A DNA stretch of 64,000 bases from Fulvia fulva (lineage: Eukaryota; Ascomycota; Dothideomycetes; Mycosphaerellales; Mycosphaerellaceae). Of this stretch, positions 23,901 through 34,776 are shown one piece after another. The first letter of the stretch is position 1, and each line of letters opens with the position of its first letter. The notes beneath the pieces are model-generated. The model was not told the origin of the DNA. It saw nothing but the letters and a program-made list of their open reading frames with translations, and searched no databases. The DNA lies in assembly GCF_020509005.1 (NCBI RefSeq), contig NC_063015.1, forward strand, positions 2,418,001 to 2,482,000. Direction: 5' to 3'. Position numbers and translations under genes: made by a program.

Positions 23901-25492
23901 AGAATACCTTAGGGATCTACTCTCTCCCCTATCCTATTTCTAATATTTATGTCTGATCTAATCCCCCTACTCACCTCTCCGTAAACCTTAGTATCGGGGT
24001 TCGTAGACAACATAAACATCCTAGCCTAGTTAGACTCGATAGAAGAGAACTGTCGCCTCCTCGAAGATAGGTATAAGAAATACGAGGAGTAGGTAAAGAA
24101 GTATAGTGCCCGGTTCGCCCCTAAAAAGTACTAACTTATACACTATAGTAAAGCAAGAACATACTATAATATAAAGGCGGCGGTAAGAATCTAAGGCTAC
24201 GAGACTAAGCTATTAGCGGAGCTACGAGTACTAGGGATCTAGCTCGACCCGAAGCTAAGCTAGAATGTATAGATTAAGAAAGCCTAGAGTCGAGCGTAAG
24301 TTAACAAAGCCTCGATAAAGAGGCTTACGGTATCTATATAGGGAGCAACATTCGATAAGGTAAGAGTAATATATAAGGCGATCGTTAGACTAGCTATATT
24401 ATACGGGGCACAGATTTAGGGAATAGGAGGCGTAGGCAAACCGATCCCGAAACGGATAGAGTAACCCCTAAATAGGATATAGGTAGGTGACTTATATAGG
24501 ATACTAGGCGTATATAAGACAACGTTAATAAGCACGGTAGAAATAGAGATAGGAACACTACTAATTAGCTAATATATCCGGGGAATAAGAATTTAATACG
24601 TAGTAAAGACGATAGATTACTTAGTATAAACTACGATCTAGGAGGTAAAGAATAAGATAGAAAGCCGCTACCGGAGAGGGGCTAGACATAGGACAAGCTA
24701 AAAAGAGGATGACCTTACTACCTTTACGGCCGTATAGATAAGCACCGAATAGCTAGTACGAAAAGAGGAGGAGCGTAGGACTCGCTAGGCCGGCGGGAGC
24801 AAGGCTAAGACCTAAAGCCTAGTAGAATAGATAGTAAGCTACCTATAGGAGTAGGACTAGAAAAGGAAGCCCCCTAAGACAATAGGCCCGATAGCGCTCC
24901 GAGCCTTCTAGAGACATAATTACTAGCTATATAAGGACCTGACAAGAGCCGAAGCAAGCATAGCAATCTAAATCAGGTCCGAACATATTAGATTAAGGGC
25001 CTACCTGTTTAGAAGACGCGTACTAGACATCTATAGCCTAGCCTACTAGTGTAGCTACCTATTATAAAACCTAGAACATATACTACTACGATGCCCGTAG
25101 TAGGCGAGAGGTAGGGGAAATTAGAGGCACTAAGCGGGAAGGAGAGACTATAAGTCAATTAATAGGGACAAAGGTAACATTCGCCGAATCTCTCGGTAGA
25201 TACTATAGTAGGGATACCTCTAGTAGTTTAGCCTCGCTAGCGAGACGGAGGAGTAGATAGATAAGAGGCGGAAGCTAGGGGGGTTGTAGATAGGGTAGTT
25301 ATTAGGGCAGGCCTATAATACTAGCGTACCCCTAATAAGGGAAATTTAAGACGACAACTAGGAGGAAAAGATAGGCGGGAAGGAGGAGGGGTTTTTACTA
25401 ACACGGTTTCCCCTCTATATATACGAAAACAAGATAGTATAGCTATATAGGCTAAAGGGCACTATAACAGCTTAATGAAATATCTATCTATC
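20982..25492 (+). mobile_element. LINE-a, 3' part (ORF1 end and EN-RT relic)
   Basis: LINE-a resumes after the chromovirus. Around 21454-21620 one frame shows spaced Cys codons and RIP-altered partners that fit two or three CCHC zinc knuckles, as in ORF1 of I/Tad-type LINEs (the first begins at CAATGCTTC, 21454). From about 21960 the sequence aligns with LINE-b ORF2 (endonuclease, then RT). The GTAGACAACATAAACATCCT stretch at 24003-24022 matches the RT active-site region (FVDD in LINE-b). It ends in TATCTATCTATC and the target duplication TATATAGGCTACTTT (25493-25507). No frame is open. Confidence 0.88.
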
Positions 25493-25507
25493 TATATAGG
25501 CTACTTT

Positions 25508-28480
25508 CCTTTATTATGAACTATTGTAGCTACACCGGCTTGCCGTCCTATAGGTATAGCTCCTTATAGCGCTCCGAGTCGAGGGTAAGCGTCCTAGATT
25601 TATAATAGACACCTAGCTAATATACTATACTCTAAGGCCTACTAAGGACTATATTATATTCGAGGTCGGCAAGCTACGTACTTACGACTTCCTTATAACT
25701 ATTTAGGTCTAGTTCTATTGTTATCTATTCCGTAATCTCTACTCCTAAGGTAGAGCTATCCGCTAGCGTAAGGAGTAGAGGCTCTAGTAACGAATAAACC
25801 TTAAAATTATTATTATTATATATATATATATTTAGTCTATAAACTTAGAGTAAGTACCGATATTAAAGAACGACTAAGATTTGATACTATTCGCTATACT
25901 AGGCATTACTAAGTATATTACTACCTTAGGTTACTATTCTTATTCCTTTTGAATCGTTCTTAAGGAACGCGAAGATATCCTTAGCCCTTTACCTAGTAGC
26001 GGTAGTAGCTCTAGTTCTTTTAGACTTCTAAGAGGCCTAACACTTACTACGCTTAAGTACTAGCCTAACTATTTCCCCGCTATTATAGAGTAGGTAGACG
26101 GGGTAGTATCTCGTAGTCGAAGAGCTTATATACTCGATTAGTAAGGCGGTATCTAGTCTTACGACACTTCTTATAGCGGCCTTCGTTTATATATCGAGTA
26201 TTATTAGCGTTATTAAGAGGACCAATATTAGCGGCCTATATACTAACTTTGCTACAATCCGCCTACGCCTTACGGGTACGTTAAGAGCGTCCTCCGCTAC
26301 CGCTACTACCTCCGTTATTATTACTAGAACCGGCGGTAGGTAGGTCGGTCTTCTCGTCCTTCTTACTATCCTTCTTATTATCCTTCTTAGTAGGCTACTT
26401 TCTCGGGTATAGTATATCGACTAGGCGGAAATCCTCCTTAGCTCGATATAAGCAATCTTCTATAGCTTTGATCGTCTATAGGTCCTTAGAGATAAACTTC
26501 TAGAGGTACCGGTAATCTAGCTTATACTTAAGTATATTAATATAGTCCTCTTCATCGCGGTGAAGCTATATAATGTTCGTACTCTTTCTAAATAAGACGT
26601 TAAACTCGGTAAAGGAGTCGTTATATCTATCTACTTACTTTAGGCGGCTATATCGTTACGTACGTAAGCCTTTACGTTACGCTTACTATAGCGCTTACGT
26701 AAGTCCTTTATAAGCTTATTAAGTGTCTTGTATATACGGTCGCCCTTTACGCTAGTAAGGGACGGGATTTAAGGTCCGATTAATTAGAACGCGCTACCCT
26801 TAGTATAGTTATATACGAACTTTAACGTAGCCTTCGAGGTACGGAACGTAGTATTCTATAGCTTAGTTTCTAAGGTATTCTACTACACCTCGAACGTTAG
26901 CCTAATAGGCGTATTATCCTTATTCCTATTACCGCTAAACTTCTTTACCTCCGTCTTATCTGTCTTAAATATAACATTAAGGTCTAGGTCGATATTAAGT
27001 ATCGTATCCTAGTCCGCGTTAAGCTCCTCGTCCTTACTCTTACGCTTACTCTTCTTAGACTTCTTCTTACGGTACTTACGGTAATCTTCGTCGTCGCTAG
27101 GCTCGGAGTTAGAATCGAAGTCGGACGAGCTCGAGCTATCGGAACTATTAGATAGGTTATTGTCTTAGGTACTATCCTTACGTAATCCGCGGCCGCGACG
27201 TCCTTACTTAGGCTTCTTAGCAAGTCGCTTCTTTAGGTATATAGTTTCGTCGTCCTTAGTCTTCTTAATATACTCGATCTCGCGGTTATAGTCCTTAGCG
27301 GTAGACTTGTAGTTAGAGAGCTTATTGTCGACGTTGCTCTATTAGTTCTCGAGGTCCTAGACACGATTAAAGTGCTCTATAATCTAGGGGTTAAGTTTAG
27401 AGAGCTCTACGTTCTTATCTTAAATCTACGATATAGCGTTAAGTATATATTTACGGTTCTTAGCTATATCCGGCGTAGGCGGTAGTTTCTTAAAATTGTC
27501 GACCTACTATTAGAGTAGATCACGGGCTACTATTAGCTAGTCGCGATCCTTTACGGCGGTGTCGCGTTCCTTAGTTATATTGTCTAAGCTCTTCTAGATA
27601 TTATTACGATCGGCTATAATTGCCTTTAGATCGTCCTTTACTTTAGTAATATCCGGCTCGTTCCTCTTATACTTATCGACCTTATTCGTAAGATACTTAA
27701 CCTACTTATCTACCTTCTACTATAATATCTATATATCTAACTTCTTCTACTTAAACTCGGCCTTATCCTACTTTAGCTTATCCTAGGCTATCCTAACTAC
27801 TGCTCTCTTATCCTAAAGCTTGTTACACGCCTAGCCGAATATCTTTAACAACTCGGTTATATTATAGTCGTCGGCTTAGGCGCGTCGAAGTAGGTAATAG
27901 ATCGTAGATAGTACTTTAGGTGTACTAGCTATAAGGGCTTAGAACTCGGTCATATCTAGGTTCTTTAGCTCCTCTAGATTATAGCAGAAAGTCTTAGCTA
28001 CCTGTTATTCTCCTTCTCCTTCGTCTATTACTATATTATCGTTATAATTAAACTCGACATCCTATCTAGTCGTATATTCTTTTACTTTGTCGTTCCGTAT
28101 ATAGTCGGAGAGGTTAATCGTCTTAGGCGGTTCGGTAACTAGTTGTATTAGTTACTTAATACGCTACTATATTTGCTCGTTAGTTAGCTATTAGGGTTAG
28201 GTTTAGTAACCTTAAGTCTAGCTACTATTAAATATAAGCGACTCGCGGCGGATCTTAGGGCGACTAGTAAGTAAGGAGTACCTACCGCCTATACTCTTAG
28301 CTAGTATCTTATTAATAAAGGTGCGATTGTTCTTATTGACTTAGACCTATCGCGTTTATTACGTAATTAGTATAGAAAACTCGCGATAAGCGTAATTTCT
28401 ATATCTTTAACCTATTACTTTATAGGTCCTTCGTAGTACGTATTCTACGGTTAGTAAAGGAGGTCTAATAAAGTATAAGG
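25508..28480 (-). mobile_element. G2 segment 3: protease/gag relic and 5' end
   Basis: This is the minus-strand G2 continuation after LINE-a, RIP-saturated with no usable frame. An AT microsatellite lies at 25805-25832. In reverse, about 27020-27200 would encode a basic and Asp/Glu/Ser-rich tract, and long Lys/Glu-rich stretches up to about 28100 look like a gag coiled coil. The right-hand limit, where a 5' LTR is expected, cannot be fixed by eye. The family is assigned by continuity with the earlier G2 segments. Confidence 0.6.
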
Positions 28481-28640
28481 GAGCCGGTCTTAATATAGAG
28501 CAAATAACGAAGTTGTTAGATAGGCTATCTAAGAGGAGCACAAGGTACGGAAAGTTAATATATAAGCCGAGGCATACGGGCCGGCCCGTGCCGAGTCACG
28601 TGACTAACTGCTATTTACTAGACGTCCGCCTAGGCCGGTA
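28481..28640. promoter_or_regulatory. Less mutated junction between G2 and G3 with two palindromes
   Basis: This roughly 130-160 bp stretch keeps several CpA and TpG sites that are missing on both sides. It contains a perfect 14-bp palindrome ACGGGCCGGCCCGT (28576-28589) and, five bases later, a perfect 10-bp palindrome GTCACGTGAC (28595-28604) centred on CACGTG. It may be part of an LTR promoter of G2 or G3, or unique sequence between them. No function is shown. Confidence 0.45.
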
Positions 28641-30142
28641 ACACGTAGTACTTACCTATACTTCGTCGCCTTCGGCGTACCGTAGTATAGGTATACGAGT
28701 CTAGTTTACGTACTTAGCTTAGACTACTTATACTAAGGCTATCTACTATCGTAAGTATTAGTATATCTCTTATATCTTAGCTATAAACTTGTCCGCGGAC
28801 TCGGCGTCTAGTCGCTATTTATATAGTATTAGTAGTATAGGTAAGTCTAAGTCGAACTTAGAGAACCTTAGATTACGCCTAGTATTAGTATAGAACGGCG
28901 AGACGTCTATTATTACGGACACTATATTATTTACTATAAACTTAGCTAATAGAGTCTAATCTAGCTAGTCGTCCTAGGTATAGTTAATAAAGATACATAG
29001 GTATTACTCTATTACTTTGTTCGTGTTCTCCGACTATCTATCTATTTCTAGGTAGAATAATAAAGATAGCTTTCGATTAATACTAAGTAGTACGTATATC
29101 CTACGCTAGAATATAGAAACCTATTACGTACTACGATCCGAGATAATAGACTTCGGGAGCCTATATCTACTAAATATATACTTAAGGAATACTAGTACGT
29201 AATACTCTACTATTATTAAGGTAATAGGAATAATATGTCGCTCCTTAGGTAGGCGGTATATAACGGTTATAATGTTCTTATACGTTTGTCCGTCGACTAC
29301 GCTTATTCCCTTCGGTAGTTTAACTACGAAGTTAATAGAGATATCCTCCTTAGCGCTAAATAGTACTAGTAGCGGTCTTAATAGCCCTAGGTACTAGATA
29401 TTAGTGTTCTTATTCGTACGATAAGCGCGGTAGGTACGTATATAGCTCTTAATAAATCGTATAATACCTAGCTAGGTATAGTTACGAGCTACTAATTTAT
29501 ACGTCTTCTCGTCCCCTAAGTAACTAGCTACTATATAGTCGTAGAAAGCCTATACGATACGAGTACGTACCGGGATTTTACCTTTATCTAGATTGTCTTC
29601 TAACTCTAGAGGAACGAATAGGCTATAACTACTATATATATTCTTAATATATATTATATCTCCGGCTAGGACTATATAACGGTTATTAATACGGTACTTC
29701 CTTAGTAAGGTGTATAGTTCATCTCGTTCTAGCTATTAAACGGCTTCCTTAGCCTCTAGTTATATATAGAGTCCTTAAATAGCGGTCGTAAGCGGGGTTA
29801 TAACGTTATTAGTATATACCGATAATACTCTAGTAGACGACAGGTTTAGGATACGATCTAGGCCTAGTAACACCTAATACTAATATTAGTTTCGTAGATT
29901 ATCTAGGTCTCTAGACTTTAGTAAGTCCTATAAACGTCGGGTTAAGCTATCTAGCTTAGTATCTTAAACTCCTAGCCTATAGACGGTCTTAAGAAGAACT
30001 ACGAGAGAAACTCGGCCTAGCGAGCTTATCTACGGTTTAATTACTTCGTACTTATAAACTATTTGAGGTTCTTATAATCGGAGTATATAAGCGTCGGCTT
30101 GTCCTTAGATTCCGGGTCTAGTAGATTATTATAATTGTCGGT
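28641..30142 (-). mobile_element. G3 segment 1: RIP-degraded Gypsy integrase relic
   Basis: This is the minus-strand relic of a third Gypsy element. In reverse, about 28900-29400 has an integrase-like pattern comparable with G2 3580-4000 but clearly divergent, and about 30000-30126 reaches RNase H. It is interrupted by LINE-b. The last 16 bases, TATTATAATTGTCGGT (30127-30142), are the LINE-b target copy. Nothing is translatable. Confidence 0.7.
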
Positions 30143-31263
30143 CGACGACGAGAATCACCTGTACGTGGTGTCGGCTACGAACCTCTCGTCTAGCTACGAG
30201 AGAGCCAAGTATTCTCACGCTGGAGCGTCGTGGGCGCGACGGGCGCGTAGCGTAGGCGAAGCCGCGGCGAACAGAGGACTACCAGCAAAACGGGTATGAA
30301 AACCATCCGACGAGCGTGTACTCGTGTCGGGAGCGAGTCCCTCTTCTTTCTACGTGTAAGAAGGGCGCGGAACCGTGGCCTATACGCTCGACAGGACACC
30401 TCTGGTATGAGTGCAGAATTTTCACCTCCGGAGACCGCAAACCGAGCGGGCTAAGCGACGAACATTGGACGAGCGGACTACAGAACAACAACTGAGCGGA
30501 CTATGCAACGGCGTCGAGCGGACTACGAAACAATCTGGTGTTTGCCAGCGGGCAATGCGGTGGGTAGGTGGACACGCGACGAAGCCTGTAAGGGCCTGTT
30601 GAACACCCGGTATGGGAACGAGGGTTTTGCCTGAGGCACTGCCTGTCCCGCTACACAACGCACCTAGTCTGACATGGTAGATTGCGACGAGGAAAAGACG
30701 ATAGCCTGAGCAAGGAAAAGACGGCTGTTAGGACGGGGAAAAGACGTACAATGCAAGTGGATTAGTTCTGTGATCGGGGAGGATCGAGGGCAGGGTGATA
30801 AGGAACTTCATATTGGTTAGTAGGTGGAAACGCAAGGAGTACGCTGCCCGGCGTGGTGTGTGCCCCGAGCAGACCTGCGAGGCATGGACGGCCGCTTTCT
30901 AGAGATAGGCTGCGGTAACGCGAAGGGCGTCAAAACCTGGGGCGTGGTGTACACTGGCAGCGACGGCTGACACTGTCTGTACAGCCCGAGAGGACGGATG
31001 CGCATGTCGGTCAATAGAGAGCACTAAAGGGCTCAGCCCTATGGAGGTGGATATTGGCTTAAGGAGCAAACAGGGAGGGAGGGCGTAGAGGGAAGCTTTT
31101 GCTCCGGGCTAACCTCTCGAAACGAGGCTACACGGTGGTGCTAGATGAGTGGGAAAGCGCGGTTAAGACTTGTCACCTTATCTCGTAGCTAGCTTGCTAA
31201 ATACGATTCCTTCCTTGCAGGACGCACAGGGCAGTAGGACACAGGACGATACAGAGGAAATGA
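30143..31263 (+). promoter_or_regulatory. LINE-b 5' untranslated region
   Basis: It is CpG-rich and holds no convincing gene; the short ORFs on either strand here do not match between the two LINE copies. It has short internal repeats: GAGCGGACTA three times at about 30473-30525, and GGAAAAGACG three times at about 30691-30746. Both sets are present in LINE-a, so they belong to the family. An internal LINE promoter is expected here by analogy. Confidence 0.6.
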
Positions 31264-31269
31264 TTGTCG

Positions 31270-34200
31270 ATGCCGATGACTAGCCTCGACACGCTTAGCA
31301 TCATCCAGTATAACGTCAACCATAGCAAGGATATAGTCCAGAACCATTTCCTACACGAGGCGGACCCGCGCGTCCACCACGTCCTTGCAATCCAGGAGCC
31401 ATGGATTAACCCGCACCATAAGAGACCAACGACCTGCAAGTCACCAGGCTACACGACATGCCTACGAGGCGACGGCAGACCCCGCACGTGCTTCTATGTC
31501 AGCAAGGACATACTAGAATCCGACTGGGAGGTAGTGTACTACGCAGACGAAGAAGGCGGGGGCGATATTACCTCCCTCCACGTGGGTAGCACCTGGATAC
31601 ACAACCTATACATGCAACCGCCAGCCTCGAGGTCTAGCCGCGACCTAGGGGTCTGTAGACACCTAGACAGTGCGCTCAAGAGACAAGGGTGCCACATCGT
31701 AGTAGGAGACTTCAACATACACCACCCTTCCTGGGAAAGCCTTATGCAGCCGCACCCTATAGCCGACGAAGTACTCGACTTGATGGCGAGCAACGCAATT
31801 GCCCTCAATACCCCGAAGGACCTGGGCACCTGGAAGAGAGGGGGACTCCAAGGCACGATCGACCTCTCCTGGATCTCAGATAGCCACTACCACACGGTAA
31901 CCTACTGTGGGATCGAACATGAACTCGAGGCGTCGTCAGACCACATGCCAGTCAGGACCTCTATTGCGACACAGATACAACGCACACCAGCGAGAACCCC
32001 TAAGCCAAACTGGGGAAAGGCCCACTGGGCCAACATCCAGGCGTACCTCGATGACTCCAAGAGGCTAGTCCAGATCGCGCAGCAGCAATACAACAGTAAA
32101 GACGAGATAGACGAAGCAGTCCAGGGGTTGACAGACGAAATAAGAAAAGCGACCTCACTTCACGTTCCGCTTGCCCAACCAACGACATGGTCCAAACCAT
32201 ACTGGACGCCGGAGTGCACTGCGGTAGTAAGAGAAGCAAGGAGAGCCCGCCGGGTGTGGACGAGCAGCCATAGCGAGGAGGCCTGGAACGTATACAGGGA
32301 GGCATGCCAACAGAAGAAAGCCATAATACGGAGGGAGAAAGCAGTCGGCTGGAGGGCCACAGTGGAAGAAATCGCCGGCAAGCCAGAGAGGATGTGGAAG
32401 CTAGCGAAATGGGCCCGACAGGACCCTACACAGGGCCCCTCCTTCTCTATCCCAGCGCTACAATCGCCTAGTGGCCCGGTTAGCGACCCCGAGGCCAAGG
32501 CGCGTCTACTGGCTAGCAAGTTCTTCCCACCCCCAGTCGAGGCTGATCTAAGCGACATAAACAGCTCTACTCCCCTAGCCCCTAGCATCGCGGTCCAACA
32601 GGAGGTGTCCGAGGGAGAAGTTACCGCTGTGCTGAGGAAGTTGCCGGCGAAGAAAGCCCCGGGGCCGGATGGGATCCCAAACGAGCTACTAAAGAAGTGT
32701 AGAGATCAACTAGCCCCAGCAGTTGCAGCGATCTTCAACGCCTGCCTACAGACCGGATACCACCCGATAGCTTTTAAACAATCGACGACAGTGGTCCTAC
32801 GCAAGCCGCAGAAGGAAGACTATACGCAGGTGAAGTCGTACCGCCCAATTGCGCTCCTTAACACTCTTGGGAAGGCGCTTGAGAAGCTGGTTGCAACGAG
32901 ACTCTCCGAGGCGGCAGAGGAACACTCCCTACTCCCGGACACCCAGATGGGTGCGCGCCCACAGCGATCGACGCTATCCGCGATGGAACTTATCACCTCT
33001 CAGGTAAAGGCCATCTGGTATAAGAATAGGGACAAGGTGGCTTCCTTACTTAGCCTAGACATATCGGGAGCCTTCGACTACGTGTCACACCCGCGGCTTC
33101 TCTACATCCTAAGGTCGAAAGGACTCCCTGAGTGGCTTGTCAACTTCGTACGGTCCTACCTCCAAAACCGCAGTACGTCGATCCTGGTCGGCCAGTACAG
33201 AAGCCCATTTCAAGCAGTCCACACTGGAATCCCGCAAGGCTCAACGCTAGCACCTATTCTGTTCCTCTTCTTTATGGCGACGCTGCTCCCAGCCCTAGAA
33301 TCCCAGAACACCGCTGCGAGCGGCTTCGTAGACGACACAAACATCCTAGCGTGGTCTTCCTCGACTGAGGAGAACTGTAGGCTACTAGAAGAGAAGCACA
33401 AGATCTGCGAGGACTGGGCTAGGAGGCACGGGGCTCGGTTTGCCCCAGAAAAGTACAATCTGATACACTTTACGCGCCGGCCACGGTTCCACAATATGCA
33501 AGCTTCTATCCAGATACAGGGGCACACGACTAACCCGGCAAATCAGCTTAGGATCCTCGGACTATGGGTGGACCCGGCGCTACGGTGGAGGAAGCACGTA
33601 CAGGCAATATTACGGAAAGCTGAACAGAATATGGCATCATGCCAGAGGCTCACTGCGTCCACATGGGGGGCGGACTTCCGGCAGTCACGACTTCTATATA
33701 CGGCTATTGTACGGCCAGTCCTTACCTATGGCAGCCAAGTGTGGTCCTTAGGCGAGAGGGCCTGCCCATCGAAGGGACTCGTCGCGCCGCTAGCGAAGAT
33801 CCAAAACCAGTGCCTAAGGAAGGTCACCGGGGCATATAAGTCGACACCAACGAGGATGCTTGAGCACGAGACCGCTATACCGCCGATCGACCTATACATC
33901 CAGGGACTACGGACCTCCTACTTAGGCAAGTCGGCACAGTACCCAGTACAGAAGGTCATCGCCAGTGCAGTCGCAAGGGCCCGCGAATCAGTACCAGCGC
34001 ACAAGGGCATTCGACCCGGAAACGAGCCGAACTACCGGGCAAGGGACGAACAGCTAGCAACACAATGGGAAGGTGAGAAATCGTTTGTAGAGCAACTATG
34101 GAAAGAGAGGTGGAACAACCAGGTTGTAGGGCATAGTGGACGCCCTCAGCCAGCGGGACAACCTAAGGAATGGTCAGCTACAAAATCCGCGGTCAAGCAC

Positions 34201-34587
34201 CCCCCGAAGCTCATCCACTACCGCCTTACGAGGGCACAGAGTAGCATAGCAACCCAACTGCGAAGCGAACACATCGGCCTCCAGGGGTACCTATCATGGA
34301 GGAAGGTTCCAGGATACACGAATACTAGCTGCCCCTGCGGCTATCGCTCCCAGAACGTACGGCACGCACTCCTCGTCTGTCCGAGGTGGTCGCTAGGAAG
34401 GGGGGAGTGGATGGCAAAGGCGAGGAACCGGACGATTGGGGCTCTTCTTAACAACGCTGAAGACCTACGGCGCATTACGAACTGGATACTAGAGAAGGGC
34501 TGGCTAGAACAGTACCGCCTAGTAGGAGCAGTGCAGGAAGAGAGGACACGACGCAGCGCGACGAGACCGGCTAGGAGCGGGGGCTAA
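31270..34587 (+). CDS. LINE-b ORF2: endonuclease-reverse transcriptase
   Basis: An uninterrupted 1105-aa frame starts from ATG 31270 (MPMTSLDTLS); a TTG two codons earlier is in the same frame. The N-terminal apurinic-type endonuclease shows IQYNVNHSK, E43 in IQEPW, GDFNIHH (D147, N149) and SSDHMPV (D224, H225). RT shows KKAPGPDGIPNELL, YRPIALLNTLGK, GAFDYVSHPRL, GIPQGSTLAPILF and FVDDTNIL (D688, D689). A C-terminal CCHC-type finger starts at C1021 (CPCGY ... HALLVC). I see no RNase H domain. The protein would nick target DNA and copy its RNA there (target-primed reverse transcription). The layout fits ascomycete Tad-like or related LINEs; the clade is uncertain. A short relic frame ending at the TAG 31281-31283 overlaps the start. 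Confidence 0.95.
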   Translation: MPMTSLDTLSIIQYNVNHSKDIVQNHFLHEADPRVHHVLAIQEPWINPHHKRPTTCKSPGYTTCLRGDGRPRTCFYVSKDILESDWEVVYYADEEGGGDITSLHVGSTWIHNLYMQPPASRSSRDLGVCRHLDSALKRQGCHIVVGDFNIHHPSWESLMQPHPIADEVLDLMASNAIALNTPKDLGTWKRGGLQGTIDLSWISDSHYHTVTYCGIEHELEASSDHMPVRTSIATQIQRTPARTPKPNWGKAHWANIQAYLDDSKRLVQIAQQQYNSKDEIDEAVQGLTDEIRKATSLHVPLAQPTTWSKPYWTPECTAVVREARRARRVWTSSHSEEAWNVYREACQQKKAIIRREKAVGWRATVEEIAGKPERMWKLAKWARQDPTQGPSFSIPALQSPSGPVSDPEAKARLLASKFFPPPVEADLSDINSSTPLAPSIAVQQEVSEGEVTAVLRKLPAKKAPGPDGIPNELLKKCRDQLAPAVAAIFNACLQTGYHPIAFKQSTTVVLRKPQKEDYTQVKSYRPIALLNTLGKALEKLVATRLSEAAEEHSLLPDTQMGARPQRSTLSAMELITSQVKAIWYKNRDKVASLLSLDISGAFDYVSHPRLLYILRSKGLPEWLVNFVRSYLQNRSTSILVGQYRSPFQAVHTGIPQGSTLAPILFLFFMATLLPALESQNTAASGFVDDTNILAWSSSTEENCRLLEEKHKICEDWARRHGARFAPEKYNLIHFTRRPRFHNMQASIQIQGHTTNPANQLRILGLWVDPALRWRKHVQAILRKAEQNMASCQRLTASTWGADFRQSRLLYTAIVRPVLTYGSQVWSLGERACPSKGLVAPLAKIQNQCLRKVTGAYKSTPTRMLEHETAIPPIDLYIQGLRTSYLGKSAQYPVQKVIASAVARARESVPAHKGIRPGNEPNYRARDEQLATQWEGEKSFVEQLWKERWNNQVVGHSGRPQPAGQPKEWSATKSAVKHPPKLIHYRLTRAQSSIATQLRSEHIGLQGYLSWRKVPGYTNTSCPCGYRSQNVRHALLVCPRWSLGRGEWMAKARNRTIGALLNNAEDLRRITNWILEKGWLEQYRLVGAVQEERTRRSATRPARSGG

Positions 34588-34737
34588 CGGGGTAGTGACA
34601 TGGACTACGTACGTTCAGAGGGAAAGCTAATCTAGACAAGGAGTAGTCGGGGCGGGAAGGGTTTTCACCTATTCGGGTTTCCCTTTGTACATAACAATAG
34701 ATATATACCTGCATAGGCCGGATAGGGTCCTAGAACA

Positions 34738-34760
34738 GGGGAATGACAAATCTATCTATC
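34738..34760 (+). repeat. LINE-b 3' tail of TCTA repeats
   Basis: The element ends AATGACAAA followed by repeated TCTA units, then the target duplication. LINE-a ends the same way (TATCTATCTATC at 25481-25492). Confidence 0.85.
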
Positions 34761-34776
34761 TATTATAATTGTCGGT

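Larger units (their letters stand above)
30143..34760 (+). mobile_element. LINE-b: unmutated non-LTR retrotransposon lacking ORF1
   Basis: This 4.6-kb element is flanked by the 16-bp target duplication TATTATAATTGTCGGT (30127-30142 and 34761-34776) and ends in a TCTA repeat rather than poly(A). About 1080 bp of 5' region, shared with LINE-a, is followed after about 31219 by ORF2. The roughly 1.4 kb that LINE-a has at this point, including its zinc-knuckle ORF1, is absent. There is no RIP signature, so it inserted recently into RIP-saturated G3. Confidence 0.95.

Noticed and set aside
26984..27223. Minus-strand 79-codon Arg/Ser/Thr-rich frame
   Set aside because: It lies inside the G2 gag relic in the wrong frame; TAG/TAA-rich surroundings show no gene.
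30190..31014. Several 60-80 codon frames in the LINE-b 5' region
   Set aside because: They are not kept between LINE-a and LINE-b and have no domain; the region is best read as untranslated.
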